Made by a program: the position numbers and the translations under genes. A stretch of DNA of 64,000 bases from assembly GCF_001956045.1 (NCBI RefSeq), contig NZ_MRTH01000031.1:1-64000 (forward strand), in the 5' to 3' direction. A model generated the notes under the pieces. That model ran no database searches. It saw only the letters and a program-made list of their open reading frames with translations, and was not told the origin of the DNA. The stretch is from Paenibacillus sp. FSL H7-0331. GTDB taxonomy: Bacteria; Bacillota; Bacilli; Paenibacillales; NBRC-103111. This document shows, one piece after another, positions 33,664 to 41,553 of the stretch (position 1 is its first letter; every line of letters starts with the position of its first letter).

Positions 33664-35513
33664 TGAAAATGCGCACGCTTTCCGGACAAGTTTATTTTTA
33701 TTTTGCGATTGTCATTGTCATATCGCTGGCTTCTGTCGGGTTTGTGTCGTATTTTCAGGCTTCCCGAGCTTTGGATACGCAGGTTGAGCAGTATATGGAG
33801 CAAATGATTGAGAATGTTGCTTATCAAACGGATATTTATTTGCAAACGTACGAGCTCTTGAGCAACACCTTTTCATCCAATACGGATGTAAGAAATTTTT
33901 TCGAGATCGGGCCGAATGATTCCTACGAATATTATTATTATTCGAACGAAATTAAAAATTTCGCCTCCCGGTCCGTGCAGTCGATTCAAACGATTTACAA
34001 ACAACTGAATGTCATTTATATCGTTGGACGGCAGGGCAGATCCGTTGTGTACGATAATCAGAATTTTCTTTTCAGTGAAGCTGGACTTAGTCCAGAAAGA
34101 TATGATTGGCTGATGAAAGCTATACCTGAAGATGGCTCAATCGTTCTTTTGAACACGAGCTTTCGCCCGAGCGACCAAGGAACGGTAGTTACTATGGCAC
34201 GTCAGGTACGTGGGGCTGCTTACACGGATTTTAAAGGAATTGTGGCGATTGAGTTCAAGCTGCAAGAGCTGGCCAAGATATGGGATCGGGTCAATATCGG
34301 GAAAGAAGGGTATTTTTTTATTGTGGATGAGACGGGAAAGTCAATTTATCATCCGCCCTTCGCACAGCCTGATGAGCAGGTATTCAAGGATATTGCCGCT
34401 CATTTGACAGATAGCAATAACAAGGTGTTCCAAGCGGAATACTTGGGCAAAAACCGGATGTTTGTGGCGCGTAAATCCGATTATTCGAACTGGCGGCTTC
34501 TTGCCTCTGTACCGGTTAGTGAACTGCGCAAACCGATTTCGACAATACGAACAACAACAATCGTAGTTGGCTTGCTGACCCTGATTGTGGCATTGTGGCT
34601 AGCTTGGCGGTTTGGGCGATCGCTGCTGGCACCGATTCGAGAGCTTAAGGACAGCATGCGTGAAACGGAAAAAGGAAATTTTCAGCACATTGACGAGATC
34701 GAGCGGACAGATGAAATTGGAGGCCTCGTTCATAGCTACAATCTGATGGTTACTCGCTTATCCGAAATGATCAACAAAGTGTATGCAGCTGAGCTGCAGC
34801 AGCAGAAGGATGCTCTGCAGATACAGGAGACGGAAATTGAGCGGCATCGAGCCGAATTTCAAACTCTGCAGCTGCAGATCAACCCGCATTTTTTATACAA
34901 CACATTAGAAACGATTAATTGCTATGCCATTGTTCAGGATTCGCATGAGATTACCGAAATGGTCGAAGCTATGGCGTTTATGCTGAGGTATTCGATCCAG
35001 ACGAATCTGGAAGAGATTACGGTAGCTAACGAATTGAATCATGTGCGCAATTACTTGATCATTCTGCAGCACCGGATTGATCGTGAGTTTGAAATTGATG
35101 TGATCATCCCACCTTCGCTGCTGTTGGAAAAAATGGTTCGTTTAACCCTTCAGCCGGTTATCGAAAACTGCTTCCAGCATGCTTTTCCAAATGGGATTGA
35201 GGCTCATCACCGAATATCGATTGATGCCCGAAAGCAGCAGGGGCTGTTTCAAGTTATTGTTGAGGATAATGGGATTGGCATCCCGCCTGAAAGACTTCGG
35301 GAGCTGCAAGAGCAATTAAAGCTGAACCGGTTAGCGGAGCAGCAGACGGAATCAGGTTATTATCGCCGCGGCGGCATCGGGCTAATGAATGTGCATCGAC
35401 GGATTCAAATGGTATTTGGTGAGCAGTATGGAATGCAGATTGAAAGTGAATGGGAACAAGGAAGCCGAATTATTTTATCCATGCCTGATATACCTAAACC
35501 TATCAAAATATAA
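33660..35513 (+). CDS. Sensor histidine kinase (YesM family)
   Basis: 617 residues: a membrane helix at 12-32, an extracellular Cache-like sensor (about 35-300), a second helix near 302-320 (TTTIVVGLLTLIVALWLAWR), a HAMP domain, then a His_kinase domain with LQINPHFLYNTLETIN as the phospho-acceptor box. The ATPase part has N in PVIENCFQHAF and DNGIGIP plus GGIGLMNVHRR. This is the partner of the YesN-like regulator just before it. The likely signal is the oligosaccharide or its binding protein. Confidence 0.9.
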   Translation: MMKMRTLSGQVYFYFAIVIVISLASVGFVSYFQASRALDTQVEQYMEQMIENVAYQTDIYLQTYELLSNTFSSNTDVRNFFEIGPNDSYEYYYYSNEIKNFASRSVQSIQTIYKQLNVIYIVGRQGRSVVYDNQNFLFSEAGLSPERYDWLMKAIPEDGSIVLLNTSFRPSDQGTVVTMARQVRGAAYTDFKGIVAIEFKLQELAKIWDRVNIGKEGYFFIVDETGKSIYHPPFAQPDEQVFKDIAAHLTDSNNKVFQAEYLGKNRMFVARKSDYSNWRLLASVPVSELRKPISTIRTTTIVVGLLTLIVALWLAWRFGRSLLAPIRELKDSMRETEKGNFQHIDEIERTDEIGGLVHSYNLMVTRLSEMINKVYAAELQQQKDALQIQETEIERHRAEFQTLQLQINPHFLYNTLETINCYAIVQDSHEITEMVEAMAFMLRYSIQTNLEEITVANELNHVRNYLIILQHRIDREFEIDVIIPPSLLLEKMVRLTLQPVIENCFQHAFPNGIEAHHRISIDARKQQGLFQVIVEDNGIGIPPERLRELQEQLKLNRLAEQQTESGYYRRGGIGLMNVHRRIQMVFGEQYGMQIESEWEQGSRIILSMPDIPKPIKI

Positions 35514-35553
35514 TACGGGATGAACCGTTACTAATCTTAGGAGGAAACACATA

Positions 35554-36321
35554 ATGAACACACAATTAAATGGGAAAATCGCTTTGGTTACTGGATCTAA
35601 TGCAGGGATTGGACGCGCAACCGCTGTTTTATTGGCAGCAAACGGAGCCAAGGTTGGTGTTAGCTATATGAACAATAAAGAGCAGGGTGAAGAAACGGTA
35701 GCGATTATTCGCCAAGCGGGCGGACAGGCTGAGCTATTTCAAGCAGACGTGACTGACGCTGCACAGATCGAAAGCCTGGTAAGCGGTGTGGAAAGTGCAT
35801 TCGGCGGAACGATTGATATTCTGGTTAACAATGCAGGTCACATGGTGCAGCGTGTACCGAATGTTGATATGACGGAAGAGATGTATGACAAGATCATGAA
35901 TGTCAATCTGAAAAGCACTGTATTTATGTGCAAACGCGTCATTCCGGGCATGAAAGCCAAGGGTGCAGGGCGAATCGTGAACATGGCTTCAGTTGCAGGA
36001 CATAACGGAGGCGGACCCGGAGCAAGTATATATGCAGCGAGTAAAGCGGCTATATCGGCCTACTCCAAGGGCTTGGCCAAAGAGGTCGCAGGTGATGGAG
36101 TTACTGTAAATATCGTATCCCCAGGCTTCATTGGGCAAACCGCGTTTCATTCGACATTTACGACCGATGCAGCACGTCAGGCTACAATTGGCGGCATCCC
36201 GTTAAAGCGTGAGGGAACTCCAGAGGATGTAGCAGGTGCTGTCTTGTATTTGACCTCGGAGTTGGGTGCCTATTTGACGGGTGAGACGATTGAAGTCAAC
36301 GGCGGGATGTTCATGCGATGA
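35554..36321 (+). CDS. SDR-family oxidoreductase, probable uronate-derived ketose reductase
   Basis: 255 residues. The NAD(P) motif is VTGSNAGIG and the catalytic set is S in NMASVAGH and YAASK. It is a classical short-chain dehydrogenase. In gene clusters with heparinase-like lyases such enzymes often reduce the open-chain 4-deoxy-5-keto-uronate (DEH) from lyase action to 2-keto-3-deoxygluconate. That role is inferred from the neighbours. AGGAGG lies before the ATG, and the stop overlaps the next start (ATGA). Confidence 0.8.
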   Translation: MNTQLNGKIALVTGSNAGIGRATAVLLAANGAKVGVSYMNNKEQGEETVAIIRQAGGQAELFQADVTDAAQIESLVSGVESAFGGTIDILVNNAGHMVQRVPNVDMTEEMYDKIMNVNLKSTVFMCKRVIPGMKAKGAGRIVNMASVAGHNGGGPGASIYAASKAAISAYSKGLAKEVAGDGVTVNIVSPGFIGQTAFHSTFTTDAARQATIGGIPLKREGTPEDVAGAVLYLTSELGAYLTGETIEVNGGMFMR

Positions 36322-38498
36322 GAATAGAACAGAAGCTGCAATCCACTTTATGGGCGAATGAAGCCCTGCAGAAGCTGAAGGAAGAGCTCGATGCTCTTCT
36401 TTCCAGCGACAGTCTCCATATTCCGAAAGAGCCTGGCGGCTGGTGGCATCAATATGTATGCCCTGAGCATCATATTGAGCTGCTGTTCGATCCGGCCGAG
36501 CGTGATGCTCATAGCTTCCAATGTCCGCATGGCTGCCGTATTGAAGGTGAGGCGTATCGCGGGGCATGGCTCGTATTTAAGCATCAGTCCTTGGCAAGGT
36601 ACGCGCTGCAAGCCGCGGCCATATATGCGGGCATCAATGAACCAGGCTACGCGGAGCTGGCCAAGCAAATTATTATCAATTATGCCGCACAATTTCCGCA
36701 ATATCCGGTGCACCCGGATGCTCAGCCCTGGATGTTGAAGGGGCGCGCCTTTCATCAGGCATTAACGGAGGCGATCTGGTCTACGACAATTTTGCGCGCC
36801 TATTTACTGCTTCATGATGAAGGTGTTGGTTTTAACGAAACGGAAAAAGCGACATTGGATGTGTTCCTTTCCATGCTGGAAGAGAGCATGGTGCAATACC
36901 GCCAGATCTTGATTCATGATCGTCAGAATGCGGAAAATAATTATACTGCCTGGCTAAATGCTTCACTTTCCTGCGTTTATGCAATTCGTGGACAGCAGGA
37001 ACTTTTACAGGGCTTGATTGATGGAGAAGGCGGTTGGAAGCACCATCTTTCCATTGGCGTAAAACCGGATCAATTCGAATTTGAAGGCAGCACTTATTAT
37101 CATATTTTTGTATTGCGTGCGTATTTGATTTCAGCGGAGATGGCAGAACGGTTCGGTGTGGATTTATATCATATACAGGCGGAGCAGGGTCAGTCCATGC
37201 GCGGGATGTTTGATGTGCTAGTAGGGCTGGCCGATGATCAAGGTATGCTTCCGGCACTGCATGATGGCCCGTTAGCAAGGGTTCCTTTTGCCAGAGAAAT
37301 CGCGGAGATTATGGAAATTGGTCTTGCTCATTACGGCAATGAGCTTTATGCTCCGTTGTTAGGTGAAGCCTATCGGCAAATGGACGGAGAGGCTCGTCGA
37401 ATTTCATTGGAAGCACTTGTCTATGGAGAAGGCGATGCCAATCTTACAAATGCAGGTCTATTAGCAGGAAGAAACACACTGCTGCTGAAGGATTCGGGAT
37501 TTGTTGTTGGACGGAAAGCGGGTAATCCATTATCCTACCTTGCAGATTTTGGTCCACACGGTGGTTCACATGGGCATTATGATAAGCTGCATGTATCCAT
37601 TCAGTACGAAGGAGGGACATTTACACCGGATCTGGGTGTGGTTCCTTATGGATCTTCCCTGCGTAAGCAATGGTTTGCCGAGACGGTCAGTCATAATACG
37701 GTTTCGATCGATGGGCAATCCCAGGCTGAGCATTCAGGTTTATGCAAGCTGTTCACGGAGTCGGAGCAAGCTGTATATACTTGGCTGCAATCAGATGGAG
37801 CCTATGAAGGCTGTATATTAAACAGGCATTTGCTCTTAAGTGGAGAGTGGCTGCTCGATTGGTTTGAGGTTCAGCTGTCTGAAGAGCGTACGATCGATTG
37901 GTGGATGCATCCGCTCGTTAAGCCTCATGCTGCAGACGGAGCCTGGGTGAGAGACAGTGGGAACAACGATGGGTTAGGTGCATTGGGCTACGCTGGTCAC
38001 GGATACGATCTGGTGAAGCTTACAGACTATTATGAAACAGAGGAAGGCGATAGTCTGGGGCTTGAGGAACAACTCGATTTGCTTCCGGCTCCCAAGATGC
38101 TGACGCTCCAATATACGCCTGATAGCGACACAACGAAATCGCTGCATCAATCAATTGTTGCTTTTCCGGGAATGTCACTGCTGCGTGTAGAAACACCAGG
38201 AACCTCTATAGATCCGAGCCAAGCATTAAGTGGCTTGCTGCAGCGGCAGGTGGGCAAGCAAGCTAACTTTATACAGATTTATAAGCTGGGTCCAGCCGTT
38301 CACGCCAGTTGGGAAGCAAGTGATGCCACGGGTACCGTTGAAACGAATAATGAAGCTTCGACAATCGAACATGCGCATGTAATCGGTATGAATTCTAGTC
38401 ATGGACAACTGGTGATAAGCACCCGGTCGCAGGAAGCGGTTTGCGTGCTTGATCGTGAGCAAGGGCTGGTTGTGACCTGGAGGGACAAACATGAGTAA
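36318..38498 (+). CDS. Heparinase II/III-like polysaccharide lyase (726 aa)
   Basis: No signal peptide, so it should act in the cytoplasm on imported oligosaccharides. The N-terminal alpha-barrel has a catalytic-type NNYTAWLNASLSC with Asn and Tyr. The C-terminal beta-sandwich has the histidine region DFGPHGGSHGHYDKLHVSIQ. Both fit the PL15/PL17/PL21 group that cuts uronic-acid chains by beta-elimination. The substrate (alginate, heparin-like or another uronan) cannot be decided. The ATG overlaps the SDR stop, and the last eight bases overlap the next lyase, so the three are tightly coupled. Confidence 0.8.
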   Translation: MRIEQKLQSTLWANEALQKLKEELDALLSSDSLHIPKEPGGWWHQYVCPEHHIELLFDPAERDAHSFQCPHGCRIEGEAYRGAWLVFKHQSLARYALQAAAIYAGINEPGYAELAKQIIINYAAQFPQYPVHPDAQPWMLKGRAFHQALTEAIWSTTILRAYLLLHDEGVGFNETEKATLDVFLSMLEESMVQYRQILIHDRQNAENNYTAWLNASLSCVYAIRGQQELLQGLIDGEGGWKHHLSIGVKPDQFEFEGSTYYHIFVLRAYLISAEMAERFGVDLYHIQAEQGQSMRGMFDVLVGLADDQGMLPALHDGPLARVPFAREIAEIMEIGLAHYGNELYAPLLGEAYRQMDGEARRISLEALVYGEGDANLTNAGLLAGRNTLLLKDSGFVVGRKAGNPLSYLADFGPHGGSHGHYDKLHVSIQYEGGTFTPDLGVVPYGSSLRKQWFAETVSHNTVSIDGQSQAEHSGLCKLFTESEQAVYTWLQSDGAYEGCILNRHLLLSGEWLLDWFEVQLSEERTIDWWMHPLVKPHAADGAWVRDSGNNDGLGALGYAGHGYDLVKLTDYYETEEGDSLGLEEQLDLLPAPKMLTLQYTPDSDTTKSLHQSIVAFPGMSLLRVETPGTSIDPSQALSGLLQRQVGKQANFIQIYKLGPAVHASWEASDATGTVETNNEASTIEHAHVIGMNSSHGQLVISTRSQEAVCVLDREQGLVVTWRDKHE

Positions 38499-40788
38499 AG
38501 CATTATACCAACCGCAAAGCGGACTATTGACTGTGCAATATGCACCAGATGAACAGACCGTTTTAATCGAGAATCCGCCGCGGTTTACATGGATTCCGGC
38601 TCAGCTTGAGCATGACCAGTATATACTGCAGTATTCTACATCCTCACAATTCACACCAGAGGATACCATAACAGTTCAACCGATTCCTTACAATTTGTAT
38701 ACGCCTGATCATGTTTTCACTGCGGGAACTTACTATTGGCGGTATGCGCTATTGCAGCGAGGAGAAGGGCAGCCTACGGAATGGAGCCACATTCGCAGCT
38801 TTACGGTACAGGAGGGTTTGCCGGAAACACCACTGCCATCGCGCGGGCACCGATATACGGATATTTCCATGAAGCATCCCAGATTGTGGCTGCAAGCCGA
38901 AGAGCTGCCGGAATTTCGCCGTACGGTTCGTGAACAGCCATCCAAATACGGCTGGGATGTATTCTTGGAGCGTTCGGTAAAACCATGGGTCGACCGTGAA
39001 CTGATCCCGGAGCCCTTGCCTTATCCAAACAATAAGCGTGTAGCCAACCTATGGCGTCAAATGTATATCGATTGTCAGGAAGCATTATACGCAGTGCGTC
39101 ATCTTAGTGTTGCTGGTGTGATTCTTGAGGATGCGGATTTGATTGCACGGGCCAAATCATGGCTGCTTCACATTACCTCATGGAACCCGGAAGGCACAAC
39201 AAGTCGGGACTATAATGATGAAGCTTCCTTTCGTATTGCCGGAGCGGTTGCATGGGGTTATGATTGGCTCTATCAGGAGCTGACGGAGGAAGAACGCGAA
39301 GAGGTACGTAACAATTTGTTGACACGCACCCGTCAGGTTGCGTTCCACGTGATCGAACGCTCCAAAATCCACCATGTTCCTTTTGACAGTCATGCAGTTC
39401 GCTCTTTATCGTCGGTTATCGTTCCAAGCTGCATGGCTCTGCTTGGCGAGGCCGTAGTGGCAGAGGAATGGCTTGATTATACGCTGGAGTATTATGCATG
39501 CTTGTATTCTCCATGGGGCGGGGCAGATGGAGGCTGGGCGGAAGGTCCGATGTATTGGACGACCGGGATGGCTTTTGTAACAGAAGCTATGAATCTATTG
39601 AATAAATATACCGGTATTAACTTTTACCGCCGTCCTTTTTTTCAGCATACGGGTGATTTTCCGCTGTATTGCTTTAGCCCGGATACACTTCGTGCCAGCT
39701 TTGGCGATCAATCCACACTTGGCGATCCGGTAAGCTTGAAAACGGGCTTTAATATTCGTCAATTTGCCGGCATTACCAATAATGGACACCATCAATGGTA
39801 CTATGAGCAGACTAGAGCGATCGATACGGACTCCGAGATGAAGTTTTACAATTATGGCTGGTGGGATTTCCGTTTTGACGAGATGATGTATATGCACGAT
39901 TATCCGGCAGTACAAGCCAAAGCGCCTACAGATATCGAACCTGTAAAATGGTTCCGCGATATAGGCTGGGTAGCTTTTCATGCCCATATGGATCGTCCGA
40001 AAGACCATATCATGCTGTTGACCAAAAGTAGTCCTTACGGTTCAATCAGTCACAGCCATGGAGACCAGAACGGCTTTCTGCTGCATGCCTATGGGGAACC
40101 ACTCGCAATTGAGAGCGGCTATTATGTTGCCTTCGGTAGCACGATGCACATGAATTGGCGCAAGCAGACAAGGTCTACTAATAATGTACTAATCGATCGT
40201 CAGGGGCAATATGCAGGCACGAACAAAGTACTGAATATGTCGGCATCCGGCACGGTGGAAGCTGTCGAAACCCATAAGGGCTATACGTATTCCCGCTGTA
40301 ATGCGACCGCTGCTTATCAGGAGCAGGTTCCTTACCTGGAGCGATATGTCAGAGAGCTGTATTTTTATGAGGGTGCCTATATCGTAGTTGTAGATCAAAT
40401 AGATCTGTCACAGCCGGGACGTGTGGATTGGCTGTTTCATACGCTGTATGAGATGGAGTTGGATGGACAGTCCTTTAAGGTTCATGGGCAAAAGGCTGAC
40501 ATGGATGGGCGTTTTGTGTACAGCTCATCCGGCGATCTCTCATTATCACAGCATGACGAGTTTACAGAAGTAGATACTGCAGAGATAGAAGGTCTGAACC
40601 GCCATTGGCATTTGACGGCTACAACACAATCAGCCCGTAGTCATCGCATTGCCACACTGCTGGTGCCACTCCGTAAGGATGAGCCCAAGTATGTATCCTA
40701 CTTCATGGATGATCAAGGTCATGGTGTGCATATTTACTTTACGGAAGACGGCGTTACACATAAGGTAGAGATTCCTAAGCCTTATTAA
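38491..40788 (+). CDS. Second heparinase II/III-like lyase with DUF4962-type N-terminus (765 aa)
   Basis: The N-terminus is a beta domain (PRFTWIPAQLEHDQYILQYS, YYWRYALL) like the DUF4962 region found before heparinase II/III folds. An alpha-toroid follows with WGGADGGWAEGPMYWTTGM, and a beta-sandwich with the catalytic-type SISHSHGDQNGFLLHAYG. It also lacks a signal peptide. GGAGGG is six bases before the ATG at 38491. Having two different heparinase-fold enzymes suggests a chain with two kinds of uronic linkage, or an endo- and an exo-acting pair. The exact substrate is unknown. Confidence 0.8.
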   Translation: MSKALYQPQSGLLTVQYAPDEQTVLIENPPRFTWIPAQLEHDQYILQYSTSSQFTPEDTITVQPIPYNLYTPDHVFTAGTYYWRYALLQRGEGQPTEWSHIRSFTVQEGLPETPLPSRGHRYTDISMKHPRLWLQAEELPEFRRTVREQPSKYGWDVFLERSVKPWVDRELIPEPLPYPNNKRVANLWRQMYIDCQEALYAVRHLSVAGVILEDADLIARAKSWLLHITSWNPEGTTSRDYNDEASFRIAGAVAWGYDWLYQELTEEEREEVRNNLLTRTRQVAFHVIERSKIHHVPFDSHAVRSLSSVIVPSCMALLGEAVVAEEWLDYTLEYYACLYSPWGGADGGWAEGPMYWTTGMAFVTEAMNLLNKYTGINFYRRPFFQHTGDFPLYCFSPDTLRASFGDQSTLGDPVSLKTGFNIRQFAGITNNGHHQWYYEQTRAIDTDSEMKFYNYGWWDFRFDEMMYMHDYPAVQAKAPTDIEPVKWFRDIGWVAFHAHMDRPKDHIMLLTKSSPYGSISHSHGDQNGFLLHAYGEPLAIESGYYVAFGSTMHMNWRKQTRSTNNVLIDRQGQYAGTNKVLNMSASGTVEAVETHKGYTYSRCNATAAYQEQVPYLERYVRELYFYEGAYIVVVDQIDLSQPGRVDWLFHTLYEMELDGQSFKVHGQKADMDGRFVYSSSGDLSLSQHDEFTEVDTAEIEGLNRHWHLTATTQSARSHRIATLLVPLRKDEPKYVSYFMDDQGHGVHIYFTEDGVTHKVEIPKPY

Positions 40789-40800
40789 GCTGTGGAGAGA

Positions 40801-40842
40801 GAACGGCAGTTCATCCTTAGGGTTAGCTGCCGTTCGACTTTT
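40801..40842 (+). terminator. Terminator of the lyase operon
   Basis: GAACGGCAG (40801-40809) pairs with CTGCCGTTC (40827-40835), followed by GACTTTTCC. Confidence 0.6.
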
Positions 40843-40880
40843 CCGTGATGCTAGAGGAGAAGTATCGGTAAGAAGAATGA

Positions 40881-40909
40881 TTGACGGGTATGCATTTTTT
40901 TTGTAACAT
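40881..40909 (+). promoter_or_regulatory. Sigma-A promoter of the TetR / phosphotransferase operon
   Basis: TTGACG at 40881-40886, exactly 17 bases, then TAACAT at 40904-40909. It is the clearest vegetative promoter in the window and lies 58 bases before the TetR start. Confidence 0.75.
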
Positions 40910-40949
40910 GGAAACCATAAAAACTATATTGGTTTCCTTGGTTTCAAGG
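40910..40949 (+). promoter_or_regulatory. Probable TetR operator
   Basis: GGAAACC (40910-40916) and GGTTTCC (40931-40937) form an inverted repeat directly after the -10 box. CCTTG/CAAGG (40936-40949) forms a second, overlapping palindrome. The position over the transcription start suits autorepression by the TetR-type protein encoded next. Confidence 0.55.
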
Positions 40950-40966
40950 CGGGGGAGAGTATCATT

Positions 40967-41542
40967 GTGGATGAAGCTATGCGCATACGTATCGTACAGA
41001 CAGCAACCGATTTATTTCATAAAAAAGGATATCGATCTATGACTTTGAGTGAACTGTCGGCACAGCTTGGGATGAGCAAGAAAACCTTATACGTGTATTT
41101 CAGTGGGAAGGAGCAGATCGCAGCAGCTGTGCTGGAGAACACGATGGCAGCGATCAGTGCCAGGATTGACGAATCGACGCGGCAGGCAGGAGATCCGCTT
41201 CATTTATTAAGAGACACACTTTATGGAGTCAAGCAAGAGATTGTGAAGCTGAATCCGATGTTTCTGGAGGATATCCAGAAGTATATTCCAGAGCTGTGGG
41301 ATCGTATTGAAGCTTTTCGCGCCGGACAGCTTACTTTTATTGAGAAACTGCTGGTTCAGGCTCAGCAGGTAGGATTGATTCGAAATGTCGATCCGCGAGT
41401 TGCTGCTGTTCTTATGTCAGAAATTGTGCAGACGTTTTTGCGTCCGGATTTTGCCTCGAAGCATGGTTTTACGACGATTGATGCAGTTGAAACCTTGCTT
41501 GTCATGTTTACAGAAGGTCTTCGAATCCATAACGATCATTGA
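40967..41542 (+). CDS. TetR/AcrR-family repressor
   Basis: 191 residues. The N-terminal HTH is typical (TATDLFHKKGYRSMTLSELS, AQLGMSKKTLYVYFSGKEQI), followed by a helical ligand domain. The start is GTG at 40967 with GGGGGAGAG upstream. It is separated by only 11 bases from the phosphotransferase gene, with a palindromic region at its own promoter. It probably represses both genes until an inducer, perhaps the drug itself or membrane stress, binds. Confidence 0.88.
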   Translation: MDEAMRIRIVQTATDLFHKKGYRSMTLSELSAQLGMSKKTLYVYFSGKEQIAAAVLENTMAAISARIDESTRQAGDPLHLLRDTLYGVKQEIVKLNPMFLEDIQKYIPELWDRIEAFRAGQLTFIEKLLVQAQQVGLIRNVDPRVAAVLMSEIVQTFLRPDFASKHGFTTIDAVETLLVMFTEGLRIHNDH

Positions 41543-41553
41543 GGAGCGTGTGC

